Source: DATEPR01 sp036491115 (GTDB lineage: Bacteria > Actinomycetota > Actinomycetes > Mycobacteriales > Pseudonocardiaceae). From it: a stretch of 64,000 nucleotides of DNA. The stretch is from NCBI GenBank assembly GCA_036491115.1, contig DASXCQ010000093.1:25459-89458 (forward strand), given 5' to 3'. Both the position numbers and the translations under genes were made by a program. Below the pieces are notes generated by a model. The model was not told the origin of the DNA and did not search any database. It was given only the letters and a program-made list of their open reading frames with translations. Positions 16,944-25,540 of this stretch are shown in pieces. How positions within the stretch are numbered: the first letter of the stretch is position 1; each line of letters starts with the position of its first letter.

Positions 16944-17570
16944 GTGATCCACGACGTGGACGAGTCGCTGCGTGCCTTCCTGCTGCGCTGCCTGCCAGAC
17001 GGCGCCCGGGTGGAGTTCACCCGGCCCAGGGTCGAGGAGCCGACCGAGTCGTTGCTGCTCAACGGTTTCCTGTACGACATCCGGGAGGACGTGAGCAGCC
17101 TCGCCGCCTACTCCGACGACATCCGGGCCATCGACGGCACGGTGGCCGCCCGGCGGATGCCGGTCCGCCGCTACCGGCTGCGCTACCTGCTGACCGCGTG
17201 GACGGCGGAAGACGCGGTCGCCTCCGAGCACCAGCTCCTGGGTGCGGTGATGATCGGGTGCGTCGAACACCAGACGATGCCGGCCGACTGCCTGGCCGGG
17301 TCGCTGGCCGACACCGGGCACCTGATCACGTTGCGGTGCGCTCCGTCCGACGAGGAACCGGTCGGCATCGACCCGTGGGTCCGCCTCGGCCTGCCGCCGC
17401 GCACCACCCTCGACCTGATCGTCATCGCCCCGCTCATCCCGCCGTCGCACACCGGACTGGCCGACGCGCCCAGCGAGTTCAACCTCCGCCCCAGCCCGCA
17501 GCGCCGCCAACCACCGCAGCTCCCCCAGCCCGGCAGGCGCCCACGAGGCCGCGTCACCGAACCGTCCTAG
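16944..17570 (+). CDS. DUF4255 (Pvc16/Afp16-like) protein
   Basis: A 208-residue protein starting at GTG 16944 with a DUF4255/Pvc16 N-terminal domain (V-D-E-S-L-R-A-F-L-L ... V-E-F-T-R-P ... L-L-L-N-G-F-L-Y-D-I-R-E-D). In Afp and Pvc the family terminates the tube and sheath at the end distal to the baseplate. The last 40 residues are Pro/Arg-rich and probably disordered. It is divergent from the main operon. The run ends at a strong bidirectional hairpin. Confidence 0.85.
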   Translation: MIHDVDESLRAFLLRCLPDGARVEFTRPRVEEPTESLLLNGFLYDIREDVSSLAAYSDDIRAIDGTVAARRMPVRRYRLRYLLTAWTAEDAVASEHQLLGAVMIGCVEHQTMPADCLAGSLADTGHLITLRCAPSDEEPVGIDPWVRLGLPPRTTLDLIVIAPLIPPSHTGLADAPSEFNLRPSPQRRQPPQLPQPGRRPRGRVTEPS

Positions 17571-17577
17571 GCAGCGC

Positions 17578-17604
17578 GGCCCGGCGGGCGTCACCCGCCG
17601 GGCC
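17578..17604. terminator. bidirectional hairpin terminator
   Basis: Perfect 11-bp stem GGCCCGGCGGG (17578-17588) and CCCGCCGGGCC (17594-17604) with the loop CGTCA. It lies between the convergent stops at 17570 and 17610. There is no U-tract, as is common in actinomycetes. Confidence 0.8.
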
Positions 17605-17609
17605 CTGGC

Positions 17610-20558
17610 CTACGGCCCTGCCTTGTGGAACGGCGGTTCCTCGGGCGCCGCGGCGGCCAGGAACGGGGTGGACGCCAACTGGATTCCGGTCGGCCCAGCC
17701 GCCTGCAGCATCCGTTCGCCGATCATGTCGTCCGGGAACAGCACCACGTCGACGCCGAACGAGCCGGCCGCGTTCGTGGTCACCTTGGTCACGCCAAGAC
17801 CCTTGTTCCAGGTCAGCGTGATCGTCGCGTCCGGCGGGAACGCCACGCCGGTGGCCCGGACCACCTCACCGCCGTACGCCACCGTCGGCGACACGGTCAG
17901 CAGTGGCGCCGCCGGCACGACGACCGTGGCGGTGATGTCGACCCCGGTCTGCTGCGGCGGTTCGCCGTCGTCGGCCGTCGCCCACGTCAGCGCGCCGGTC
18001 GGATGGCCTGCGGTGAGCGGGCGGAACAGGATGATCGCCTGGCAGGTCTGGCCGGCGCGCAGGACCTGGCCGGCGCACGACTCCAGCGTGAGCACGTACG
18101 GGCCGGTGATCCGGACGCCGGTGAACGTCACCGGCCCGGGTCCGGTGTTGGTCACGGTGACGCCCCTGCTCTGCCCGGGCAGGCCGGCGATGAGGCGCCC
18201 GTAGGACACCAGGCCGGGCGCGACGACGAGATGACCGAACCGCTCGAAGGTGTAGACACTGTCCACTTCGGCCGGTGCGCCGGGCAGCAGTCGGCCGGTG
18301 CTCTCGAACGCCACCAGCCTGCCGTGCGCGTCCAGTGTCGGGCGGATGCCCGCCGAGCCGCGCGGGGTGACCAGCGTGACGCCGGGGGTGCCGGGACCGA
18401 GGTCGACGAGGAACAGGTTGGCCACCGGTCGTCCGCCGGTCGGCGGGTTGAGCAGGTCGGTGGCCACCGACCCGAACGCGACCGCGGTGCCGTCCGGGGA
18501 GATCACCGGGTCGCGGGCCGCGCCGTTGGACACGGCCGTGCCGCGCCCCCGATCCGACGACACCGGAAGCGTCGCGCCCGCGACGATCTCCCGGACGTAG
18601 ACCTGGTCCGGTGTGGCGGCCCTGGGTTGGCCCACGAAGGTGATCCTGTTGCCGTCACCGGAGATCGACGGGTCCGACGCGGTGAACGCCTGACCGCATC
18701 CGGTGCCGGGCAGGCACGATGCCAGCACGGTCGCACCGGAGTGGTGGCTGCCGTTGCCGGCCGCATCGGTGTCGTGGCGCCATATCTCGTCGCCGGTCAC
18801 CGGTTGCTGGCCCGGCCGGCCCAGCGGCACCGATGCCGAGAAGCCGACGAACCTGCCGTTGGCCGACAGCGTCGGCTGGGCCGCGCCCGGCATGTCCGTG
18901 CCGGCGCCGTCGACGCTGACGACGGTTCCGGTGGACGCGGCGAAGTTCGGGCCGCGCCGGGCCACGACCACGTTGCGGATGCCGGTGGCGGTGAGGTAGA
19001 AGCTCCGCGTGTCGCAGTTGAGTTCGCACTCGAAGTCGGTCACCTGGACCAGACCGGCGGCCGTCGCCAGGCGCAGCGCGTCGACCAGGAAGTACGCGGT
19101 ACACGAGGTGTCGGCCGGGCCCTGGTCGTCGATGAACTGGCCCAGGAACTCGCCCTTGGTGCAGGGTGCCGGCCGGTCGGTCGGCAGCGGCGTGCCGGTC
19201 GGCAGCGTGGTGGGGTCGATCAGTTGCAGTGAACAGTCCGGTGACGCGAAGTCGAGTTGGCCGAAGCCGGTCACAGTGGTCCAGGCGATCTCCGGCCGGC
19301 CGATCTCCACCGAGCCGTTGTCCACCAGGTCGGTGCCCTCGTTGTCGGTGTTGCTGGAGACGTCCGGTGCCTCCACCACCGGCAGCCCGTCGGGCACCGG
19401 CGCGCAGCCCGTCTGGGTGGACGTCGGCGGCGCGCCGGTGAAGGCCGACGGGACCGTGGACTGCGGGCGGGCGATGCGCGGGCCGGGCGGGGACAGGGTG
19501 CCCTCGTGGCTCTCGCAGGCGGCCACGACGGTCACCTGGCTCTGGCCGTCCGGGGTGGTCGCGCCGGTGGTCAGGTCACCGGTGAACACGGACGTCGAGT
19601 TGTTCGCGTTCAGGCAGACGCTGTCCCCCTGGAAGATGAGGTCGATGTCGCAGGTCTGGCCGACCTTCAGGGTGAGGTCCTGGGTGGTGTCGCCGCAGTT
19701 CGTCTCGACGATGAAGGGCCCGGTCACGGCGGCGGGTCCGGTGAACTGGATCGGCGTCCGGCCCTCGTTGGTGATGCCCAGATCCACCCCCTCGTTGAAT
19801 GTCGAGCCGCCGGCGATCTCCATCTGCCCGGCCGACACCATGTCCACGATGTTGCCCGAGAGGTCCACGTGGTCGCCGTCGTCGAACTCGAAGTAGTCCA
19901 GCGAGGGCGAGATCGGCGACAGTTGTGCCGGGTAGGCCAGCGTGCTGCCGTCCTGCGACAGTGCTGGCCCGCATCGCTCGTTTCCCGCGCTCTCGTCGTT
20001 GAATCCGCAGAACCTGACGCGCTGGAAGTGCGGGTCACCCTGGTTGCCGGTCACCTGCCGGCGGACCAGGTTGCCCGGGGTGTCGAACCTGCCCCTGCCG
20101 GTGGCCAACCGGTCGACGACGTCGATCTGGTTCTCGGTGGCGTCGGTGTGGGCGGCGTCGTAGGCCACGATCCGGCCGGTGTTCGAGATCGCCGGTGCGG
20201 TCGATCCGTCCAGGCCCGCGTCGCTGATCAGGGTCGTGGCGCCGGTGAGCCGGTTGCGCACGTAGATCCGGTTGTTGTTGGTTTCGCCCTCCTCGGGCGT
20301 CTGCGGCACGGACGCACCCACCGTGAGGTCGGCACGGGACGTGAACGCCGTCTGGGTGCCGTCGGCGGCCAGGGCCGCCTGTCCGCTGTCCTGGCCGCCG
20401 GCGACGCCGTCGCTGCCGGCCGAGGTGAGGGTCAGTGAGGTGGCGGCCGTCGCCGCGGACGCGGTGGACGTCGCCGACGTCACCACGGGGAAGGCGAGCA
20501 GCAGCACCGCCAGCACGGTGAGCTGGCGGGGGCCGGGCACGCGACTCATGCCGGCCAT
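17610..20558 (-). CDS. secreted beta-propeller protein with choice-of-anchor D domains
   Basis: About 980 residues. A Sec signal peptide (L-T-V-L-A-V-L-L-L-A-F-P then A-S-A-A) is followed by WD40/TolB-like propeller repeats with recurring patterns such as S-x-D-G-x-x-x-A-F (for example ISPDGTAVAFGS and ISGDGNRITFVG). Two choice-of-anchor D modules are interspersed (about residues 220-330 and 770-880), each with an N-x-G and a G-Q-T-C segment, and the C-terminus is Ig-like. The protein is extracellular or wall-associated; its ligand is unknown. ATG 20549 is a possible alternative start. It is convergent with the eCIS DUF4255 gene but separated by a terminator, and nothing else ties it to that system. 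Confidence 0.85.
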   Translation of the reverse strand: MAGMSRVPGPRQLTVLAVLLLAFPVVTSATSTASAATAATSLTLTSAGSDGVAGGQDSGQAALAADGTQTAFTSRADLTVGASVPQTPEEGETNNNRIYVRNRLTGATTLISDAGLDGSTAPAISNTGRIVAYDAAHTDATENQIDVVDRLATGRGRFDTPGNLVRRQVTGNQGDPHFQRVRFCGFNDESAGNERCGPALSQDGSTLAYPAQLSPISPSLDYFEFDDGDHVDLSGNIVDMVSAGQMEIAGGSTFNEGVDLGITNEGRTPIQFTGPAAVTGPFIVETNCGDTTQDLTLKVGQTCDIDLIFQGDSVCLNANNSTSVFTGDLTTGATTPDGQSQVTVVAACESHEGTLSPPGPRIARPQSTVPSAFTGAPPTSTQTGCAPVPDGLPVVEAPDVSSNTDNEGTDLVDNGSVEIGRPEIAWTTVTGFGQLDFASPDCSLQLIDPTTLPTGTPLPTDRPAPCTKGEFLGQFIDDQGPADTSCTAYFLVDALRLATAAGLVQVTDFECELNCDTRSFYLTATGIRNVVVARRGPNFAASTGTVVSVDGAGTDMPGAAQPTLSANGRFVGFSASVPLGRPGQQPVTGDEIWRHDTDAAGNGSHHSGATVLASCLPGTGCGQAFTASDPSISGDGNRITFVGQPRAATPDQVYVREIVAGATLPVSSDRGRGTAVSNGAARDPVISPDGTAVAFGSVATDLLNPPTGGRPVANLFLVDLGPGTPGVTLVTPRGSAGIRPTLDAHGRLVAFESTGRLLPGAPAEVDSVYTFERFGHLVVAPGLVSYGRLIAGLPGQSRGVTVTNTGPGPVTFTGVRITGPYVLTLESCAGQVLRAGQTCQAIILFRPLTAGHPTGALTWATADDGEPPQQTGVDITATVVVPAAPLLTVSPTVAYGGEVVRATGVAFPPDATITLTWNKGLGVTKVTTNAAGSFGVDVVLFPDDMIGERMLQAAGPTGIQLASTPFLAAAAPEEPPFHKAGP

Positions 20559-20626
20559 CCCACCAGTTCTCCGGCCCGCTGCCAGCGGTGGTGCGCGTGA
20601 ACTTCAGCGCACCACCGCATGCCACA

Positions 20627-22381
20627 TCAGGCAGCCGGGCTCGTTAGTTCCGGTTCCACCGGGGTGGCGTCGGTGACGGGCTGGACCTCGTTGTAGACGT
20701 ACTTGCCGCCGCGCAGCGCGGACGCGATCGCCGCGATCACGCAGGCCGCGATGGCGAAGGCGAACGCGACGCCGAGGCCCTGCGCGAACGGACCGGAGAT
20801 CAGCTGCGGGAAGAACGCCCGGCCGGTGAGGAACGCGGCGTGACCGGCCGGCAGGTGCGCCAGGACGGCCGGGCCGAGCAGCGTCTGGATCGGGTTGTAG
20901 CCCAGCAGCGACGCGAACAGCACCGACACCGGCGGCAGGCCGGCGACCTGGGCGGCCGCACCCGGTGGCACGCCCTGAGCGACCAGGCCGGTGGCCAGGG
21001 CGTGCGGCAGCGACGACGCCAGGCCGGCGATCATCAGGCTGAAGAACACGCCGATGGACAGCACGGTCGCCGAGTTCTGGAACGTGGTGGACATGCCGGC
21101 GCCGACACCGCGGCGGTTCGCCGGCAGGCTGTTCATGATCCCGGCCCGGTTGGGCGAGGCGAACAGGCCCATCCCGATGCCGTTGACCAGCAGCGCGGCG
21201 GCCAGTTCCCAGTACGCGAAGTCGACCGGCATGACCAGCAGCCACACGAAGCTGCCGGCCGCGATGACCATGCCGCCGGTGCCGAACAGCCGGGCGCCGA
21301 ACCGGTCGGACAGCCAGCCGGACACCGGACCGGCCACCAGGAACCCGATGGTCAGCGGCAGCATGTAGATGCCGGCCCACAGCGGTGTCGACTCGAAGCT
21401 GTAGCCGTGCTGCGGCAGCCAGATCCCCTGCAGCCAGATGATCAGGATGAACATCAGGCCGCCCCGGCCGAGGCTGGACAGCAGGCTGGCCAGGTTGCCG
21501 GCGGTGAACGCGCGGATCCGGAACAGCCCGAGCCGGAACATCGGTTCGGCGACCTTCGTCTCGATGACGCAGAAGGCGACCAGCACGGCGAGCCCGCCGA
21601 TCAGGCAGGTGAGCACCATCGGGTTGGTCCAGCCCATGGTGTGGCCGTGGTAGGGCTGGATGCCGTAGGTGATGCCGACCAGGACCGCGATCAGGCCGAC
21701 GGCGAAGGTGACGTTGCCCCACCAGTCGACCCTGGCCGGCTTGCGGATGCCGGTGTCGTGCAGTTTGAGATAGGCCCACGCGGTGCCGAACAGGCCGACC
21801 GGGACCGACACCAGGAACACGATGTGCCACTCGATGGGCGCGAGCAGGCCGCCGAGGATCAGGCCGATGAACGAGCCCGCGATGCCGGCCACCTGGTTGA
21901 GACCCAGGGCCAGGCCGCGCTGGTCGGCCGGAAAGGCGTCGGTCAGGATCGCGGCCGAGTTGGCCATCAGCAGCGCACCGCCGACGCCCTGCAGCACGCG
22001 CATGATGATCAGCCAGAACGCGCCGGCCGTGCCGTGCAGCCAGGTCACCGACAGCAGGATCGAGAACACGGTGAACACGGCGAACCCGGCGTTGTACATC
22101 CGGACCCTGCCGAACATGTCGCCCAGGCGCCCGAAGCTCACCACGAGGACCGCGGTGACCACCAGGTAGCCCATGATCAGCCAGAGCAGCAGGCTGGTGT
22201 TACCCGGCTCCAGCGGGTTCACGTCGATGCCCCGGAAGATGTCCGGCAGGGCGATCAGCAGGATCGACATGTTGATCGTCACCATCAGCACGCCGAGCGT
22301 GGTGTTGGACAGGGCGATCCACTTGTATCCGGGACGGGCCACAGCGGCCTGTGCCCGCCGTTCGCGGACATCCCGTTCCAT
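20627..22381 (-). CDS. DHA2-type MFS drug exporter
   Basis: A 584-residue major facilitator of the DHA2 (14-helix, EmrB/QacA) family. Helix 1 has the W-I-A-L-S-N-T-T-L-G-V-L-M-V-T-I-N pattern, and the conserved loop 2-3 motif is GRLGDMFGRVRMY. It would act in the cytoplasmic membrane as a proton-driven exporter of hydrophobic compounds; the substrate is unknown. No regulator gene is adjacent. A 15-base perfect palindrome 41 bases upstream of its start is a candidate operator. Confidence 0.9.
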   Translation of the reverse strand: MERDVRERRAQAAVARPGYKWIALSNTTLGVLMVTINMSILLIALPDIFRGIDVNPLEPGNTSLLLWLIMGYLVVTAVLVVSFGRLGDMFGRVRMYNAGFAVFTVFSILLSVTWLHGTAGAFWLIIMRVLQGVGGALLMANSAAILTDAFPADQRGLALGLNQVAGIAGSFIGLILGGLLAPIEWHIVFLVSVPVGLFGTAWAYLKLHDTGIRKPARVDWWGNVTFAVGLIAVLVGITYGIQPYHGHTMGWTNPMVLTCLIGGLAVLVAFCVIETKVAEPMFRLGLFRIRAFTAGNLASLLSSLGRGGLMFILIIWLQGIWLPQHGYSFESTPLWAGIYMLPLTIGFLVAGPVSGWLSDRFGARLFGTGGMVIAAGSFVWLLVMPVDFAYWELAAALLVNGIGMGLFASPNRAGIMNSLPANRRGVGAGMSTTFQNSATVLSIGVFFSLMIAGLASSLPHALATGLVAQGVPPGAAAQVAGLPPVSVLFASLLGYNPIQTLLGPAVLAHLPAGHAAFLTGRAFFPQLISGPFAQGLGVAFAFAIAACVIAAIASALRGGKYVYNEVQPVTDATPVEPELTSPAA

Positions 22382-22421
22382 CGGACATCACTTCGCTTCC
22401 CGACACGTCTCTCACAGTTAC

Positions 22422-22436
22422 GTTAGCTATGCTAAC
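22422..22436. promoter_or_regulatory. palindrome GTTAGCTATGCTAAC upstream of the MFS exporter
   Basis: Perfect 6-base arms GTTAGC and GCTAAC around TAT, in the 232-base gap between the exporter (leftward) and the mechanosensitive-like gene (rightward). It is AT-richer than its surroundings. It is probably an operator for a TetR/MarR-type repressor encoded elsewhere (inference). Confidence 0.5.
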
Positions 22437-22613
22437 CTTCTGCGCTACGCTCGGCAACCGGTACGCGGGTGTACCGCGTCACACCCGTTGTTTTCATCCA
22501 TTCGAGTCCGAATTTCACTCGAAGGTTATTCGCGTGTGTTCCGGCCCTGCTCATGGGCAAGAGTGAACCATCGCGTCGGCGCCGAAACGGCGCCACAACG
22601 GAAGGAGCGGACA

Positions 22614-23471
22614 GTGCTGGCGGATATGTCAACGTCCACACTGGCGGCCATCGACATCGGCGGCGGACTGTCCTCGGCGTGGACGTCCGTAGCCAATTTC
22701 GTGCCCAAACTCGTCGCGTTCCTGGTCATCCTGCTGATCGGCTGGATCATCGCGCGGGTGCTGCGCGCGGTCGTCGCGACGGTGCTGCGGAAGGTCGGCT
22801 TCGACCGGCTGGTCGAGCGCGGCGGCATCAAACAGATGCTGGAGCGGAACAACTGGGACGCCTCCGAACTGATCGCCAGGATCGTCTACTACGCGATCCT
22901 GCTGATCGCCCTGGAGGTGGCGTTCGGCGCATTCGGGCCGAATCCGATCAGCAACATCCTGACCACGATCGTCGGATGGCTGCCCAAGCTGATCGTCGCG
23001 ATCCTGATCATCATCGTGGTCGGCGCCATCGCCCGGGTGGTGCGGGACCTGGTCGGACGGCTGCTGTCCGGCGTCTCCTACGGCCGCATGCTCGGCACGG
23101 TCGCCGCCGTGTTCATCTGGGGTCTGGGCATCATCGCTGCCCTGAACCAGATCGGCATCGCCACTGCCGTGACCACGCCGGTGCTCATCACCGTGCTGGC
23201 CACGATCGGTGGTGTCGCTGTTGTTGGTTTTGGTGGTGGTCTGATTCGGCCTATGCAGCAGCGCTGGGAGACGTGGATCGGGCGGGTCGAGGATCAGTTG
23301 CCGGCCGCTGGGGCGCACAACGAGGCGTACCAGCGGGGGCGGGAGGACGCGATGCGTTCTGGTTCGACCACGCGGTCTGTTCCGCCGGGCAGTCAGGAGG
23401 CCGGTCAGGCTGCTGGGTCGGCCGGGGATCAGGGGTGGCCGCAGACGCCGCCTGCTGGTGACGCTCGGTGA
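22614..23471 (+). CDS. mechanosensitive ion channel-like TM-helix protein
   Basis: A 285-residue membrane protein with three or four hydrophobic segments (V-A-F-L-V-I-L-L-I-G-W-I-I-A-R-V-L, I-V-Y-Y-A-I-L-L-I-A-L-E-V and two later), matching the conserved TM-helix (CmpX/MscS-related) repeat family. A hydrophilic C-tail of about 65 residues follows. The GTG at 22614 is chosen because GGAAGGAG (22600-22607) lies six to seven bases upstream; ATG 22626 is the alternative. The MscS beta domain is not apparent, so a gated channel function is not assured. A hairpin terminator follows. Confidence 0.8.
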   Translation: MLADMSTSTLAAIDIGGGLSSAWTSVANFVPKLVAFLVILLIGWIIARVLRAVVATVLRKVGFDRLVERGGIKQMLERNNWDASELIARIVYYAILLIALEVAFGAFGPNPISNILTTIVGWLPKLIVAILIIIVVGAIARVVRDLVGRLLSGVSYGRMLGTVAAVFIWGLGIIAALNQIGIATAVTTPVLITVLATIGGVAVVGFGGGLIRPMQQRWETWIGRVEDQLPAAGAHNEAYQRGREDAMRSGSTTRSVPPGSQEAGQAAGSAGDQGWPQTPPAGDAR

Positions 23472-23490
23472 TTGGTTGGTGACTTCCGTG

Positions 23491-23518
23491 GTGGGGCGGC
23501 CGTTTCCGGTCGCCCCAC
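23491..23518 (+). terminator. hairpin terminator after the mechanosensitive-like gene
   Basis: Stem of 12 pairs (GTGGGGCGGCCG with CGGTCGCCCCAC, one G-T wobble) and a TTTC loop, 20 bases after the stop at 23471. It probably also serves the convergent gene ending at 23550. Confidence 0.7.
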
Positions 23519-23549
23519 TGTTCACTGACGGGCTCGTGGCCGTGCCACC

Positions 23550-23933
23550 TCACCAAGCGGTGGAAATCTCACCCCGCTGAGCCAACTCACACACCGCCAC
23601 CAACCGGGCCGTCAACCAGTCCACCTGCGTCCACCCCACCAAGCCGGACGGCGCCCCGAACCGCCACCCCATCTCCCGAGCCTGAGCAAGCAACCCCCGC
23701 GCGTACCCGGCCAACACCACCGCGCCGACCACCCCGGTGGACGAGACACCCAGGACCAGGATGTCGCGCACCGCCGCCGCGTGCTGGTCCACCGCGGCCA
23801 GCAGCCCCGGTACGACCGCTGCCGCGGCCAGGCCGGGGCCGCCGACCAGGTCGTGCAGCTGGGTCAGCGTCCGCTGGGCGGACGCCTCGACCCAGCCGTG
23901 GACGTCACCGAACATGCAGGTCACGGTAATCAC
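23550..23933 (-). CDS. DUF6401-like hypothetical protein
   Basis: A 127-residue protein: A-Q-R-T-L-T-Q-L-H-D-L-V-G-G-P-G-L-A-A-A near the start, P-G-L-L-A-A-V-D-Q-H-A-A-A-V-R-D in the middle and D-W-L-T-A-R-L-V-A-V-C-E-L-A at the end. From memory this pattern matches DUF6401, small proteins common in Pseudonocardiales and sometimes beside natural-product genes. The function is unknown. The GTG at 23933 has no clear ribosome binding site, and ATG 23915 is an alternative. It stands alone on its strand. Confidence 0.65.
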   Translation of the reverse strand: MITVTCMFGDVHGWVEASAQRTLTQLHDLVGGPGLAAAAVVPGLLAAVDQHAAAVRDILVLGVSSTGVVGAVVLAGYARGLLAQAREMGWRFGAPSGLVGWTQVDWLTARLVAVCELAQRGEISTAW

Positions 23934-23999
23934 TGACCGCGACCGTCACGGTGTGTTCTCCAGCACGTGACCGTTACGAACGGGTGACGACACACACTC

Positions 24000-25520
24000 T
24001 CAGTGAATGGACATGGTCTCCGCGCCCAGGTAGGTCCGTGCCGCCCATGAGGTCGGGTCGGCCGCGAAGTGGCGCTGGAGGGCGCCGTTGTCCAGGGCAT
24101 TGTCCAGCGCCGCCATGATCATCGACTGGTCCAGAACCAGGCGACGGTGACCGATGGCGCCGGTTGTCGGGTTGACCGCGTCGAAGAACCCGCCATCGGA
24201 CGTGTACACGCCGGGGAACCGCGACCGCAGCGTCTGGATGTTCGCGTACGCCTGCTGCGGCAGCACGTCCAACGCGATCACCGACGCGTGCGGGGTCACC
24301 GTGGTCTCCGTACCGCACGTCGTGCACTGCGACAGCTGCTGACCGGTCGGCAACGTGAGGCCCTCGGCGCCGAACCCGCTGTAGTCACCCGTGTCGTCCG
24401 CCGTGCTGGAGGGCGAGATGCCCCACACCGGGTAGCCGAGCTGCTGCGCGTACTTCATCTGCACCTGGACCGTGCGCACGTCCGCCAGGCCGAAGCTGTG
24501 CGGACCCCACGCGGTCTCCGGCACGACCTGGTCGGCCATCAGGCCCTCGAACATGCCACCGGCCCACGTCGGAACGTAGGTGAGCGACGTGCCCGGGTAC
24601 ACATAGTGGCCCTCCCAGACGCGGAAGACCTTGCCGGACTGCGGGTCGCGGATGTCGTCCCAGTGTCCGGGCACCGGCCACTGGCCCTGGAACGAGAAGT
24701 CCGGGTCCGTCGCGCACTGCTTCGGCGGCAGCGTCCGCCACGTCCGCCACCACACGTCACCGGGCATCTGGTGCAGGCCCATCCCCAGGTACATGGCGAT
24801 CCGGGGGTCGCTGTACAGCGCTCCGTTGTGGAAGCCGGCCGGACCCTGGTCGACGTAGAAGCCGCCGTACATCTGGCCGGTCGGCTGGTTGCCGGAGATG
24901 GCGGGGTTGGTGTTGCAGGCGATCTGCGGACGGTTGTCGTAGAAGATGTTGAAGTTCAGGTCGCTGACCAGCGGGTTGATCAGGCCGCCCAGCTCGGGCA
25001 GCGCCTGCCGCGCCACCGCCAGGCCGGACGCGTACCAGCCGTTGTCCACCGCGGACAGGAAGAAGCAGTTGTCCTGGGCCGGCGTGGTCTCCGTCTTGCA
25101 GTCGATGTCACCGGGGTTGCGGATCACGTCACCGTTGGACGTGTCGTACCACTGGTAGAGGAAACCGTCGGTGCGCTTGAGACCGCGCACCTCGGTCAGC
25201 GTCGACGCGACCATCGACCTGGCCCGCGCACGGTTGATCAGGTGAAGGTCGTCGGCCGCGACCACGGCCCACAGGTACACCCCGATGTTCGCCGCCGACG
25301 TGTACGTGCCGCGCACCGCACCGGGACCGAGATTGTCCAGCGGCAGATGGGTGTGCGGATCGAGGTCCTCGCCGTAGAACTTCCAGGTGTCGCGGGCGAT
25401 GCCGTACAGCACTGCTCGCTGTCCGGCCGTCAGCCCGCCCGGGCCTGCCGATGCCGCAGGTACCACGGCGGCCAGCATCGAGGCCAGTAAGGCGATCACC
25501 ACAAGGATTCGGCGTCGCAT
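24000..25520 (-). CDS. secreted glucoamylase-like (alpha/alpha) glycoside hydrolase
   Basis: A 506-residue secreted protein with a signal peptide (RRRILVVIALLASMLAAVV ... A-S-A). The mature part reads like the DUF3131/glycoamylase-type (alpha/alpha)6 barrel: T-W-K-F-Y-G-E-D-L-D-P-H-T-H-L-P-x-D-N near the N-terminus, T-S-A-A-N-I-G-V-Y-L-W, later W-E-G-H-Y-V-Y and P-T-W-A-G-G-M-F-E-G-L-M. The ATG at 25520 lies 20 bases after the last ABC ATPase gene, so it is the distal gene of the LacI-controlled operon. It probably cleaves a glucan or other oligosaccharide outside the cell, supplying the transporter (inference). Confidence 0.78.
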   Translation of the reverse strand: MRRRILVVIALLASMLAAVVPAASAGPGGLTAGQRAVLYGIARDTWKFYGEDLDPHTHLPLDNLGPGAVRGTYTSAANIGVYLWAVVAADDLHLINRARARSMVASTLTEVRGLKRTDGFLYQWYDTSNGDVIRNPGDIDCKTETTPAQDNCFFLSAVDNGWYASGLAVARQALPELGGLINPLVSDLNFNIFYDNRPQIACNTNPAISGNQPTGQMYGGFYVDQGPAGFHNGALYSDPRIAMYLGMGLHQMPGDVWWRTWRTLPPKQCATDPDFSFQGQWPVPGHWDDIRDPQSGKVFRVWEGHYVYPGTSLTYVPTWAGGMFEGLMADQVVPETAWGPHSFGLADVRTVQVQMKYAQQLGYPVWGISPSSTADDTGDYSGFGAEGLTLPTGQQLSQCTTCGTETTVTPHASVIALDVLPQQAYANIQTLRSRFPGVYTSDGGFFDAVNPTTGAIGHRRLVLDQSMIMAALDNALDNGALQRHFAADPTSWAARTYLGAETMSIH

Positions 25521-25540
25521 GTCAGGTTGTGCCTCCTCGC

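Noticed and set aside
3541..17570. The tail gene cluster as a prophage
   Set aside because: No integrase, terminase, portal, capsid, holin or lysin is present, and DUF4157, DUF4255 and the eCIS gene order are present.
17610..20558. Large secreted propeller protein as an eCIS effector
   Set aside because: It has a Sec signal peptide, is on a separate transcript beyond a terminator and lacks any eCIS loading feature I can recognise.
22422..22436. GTTAGCTATGCTAAC as a DtxR/IdeR iron box
   Set aside because: Iron boxes place GTTAG and CTAAC one base apart at the centre; here five bases separate them, and the MFS gene gives no iron link.
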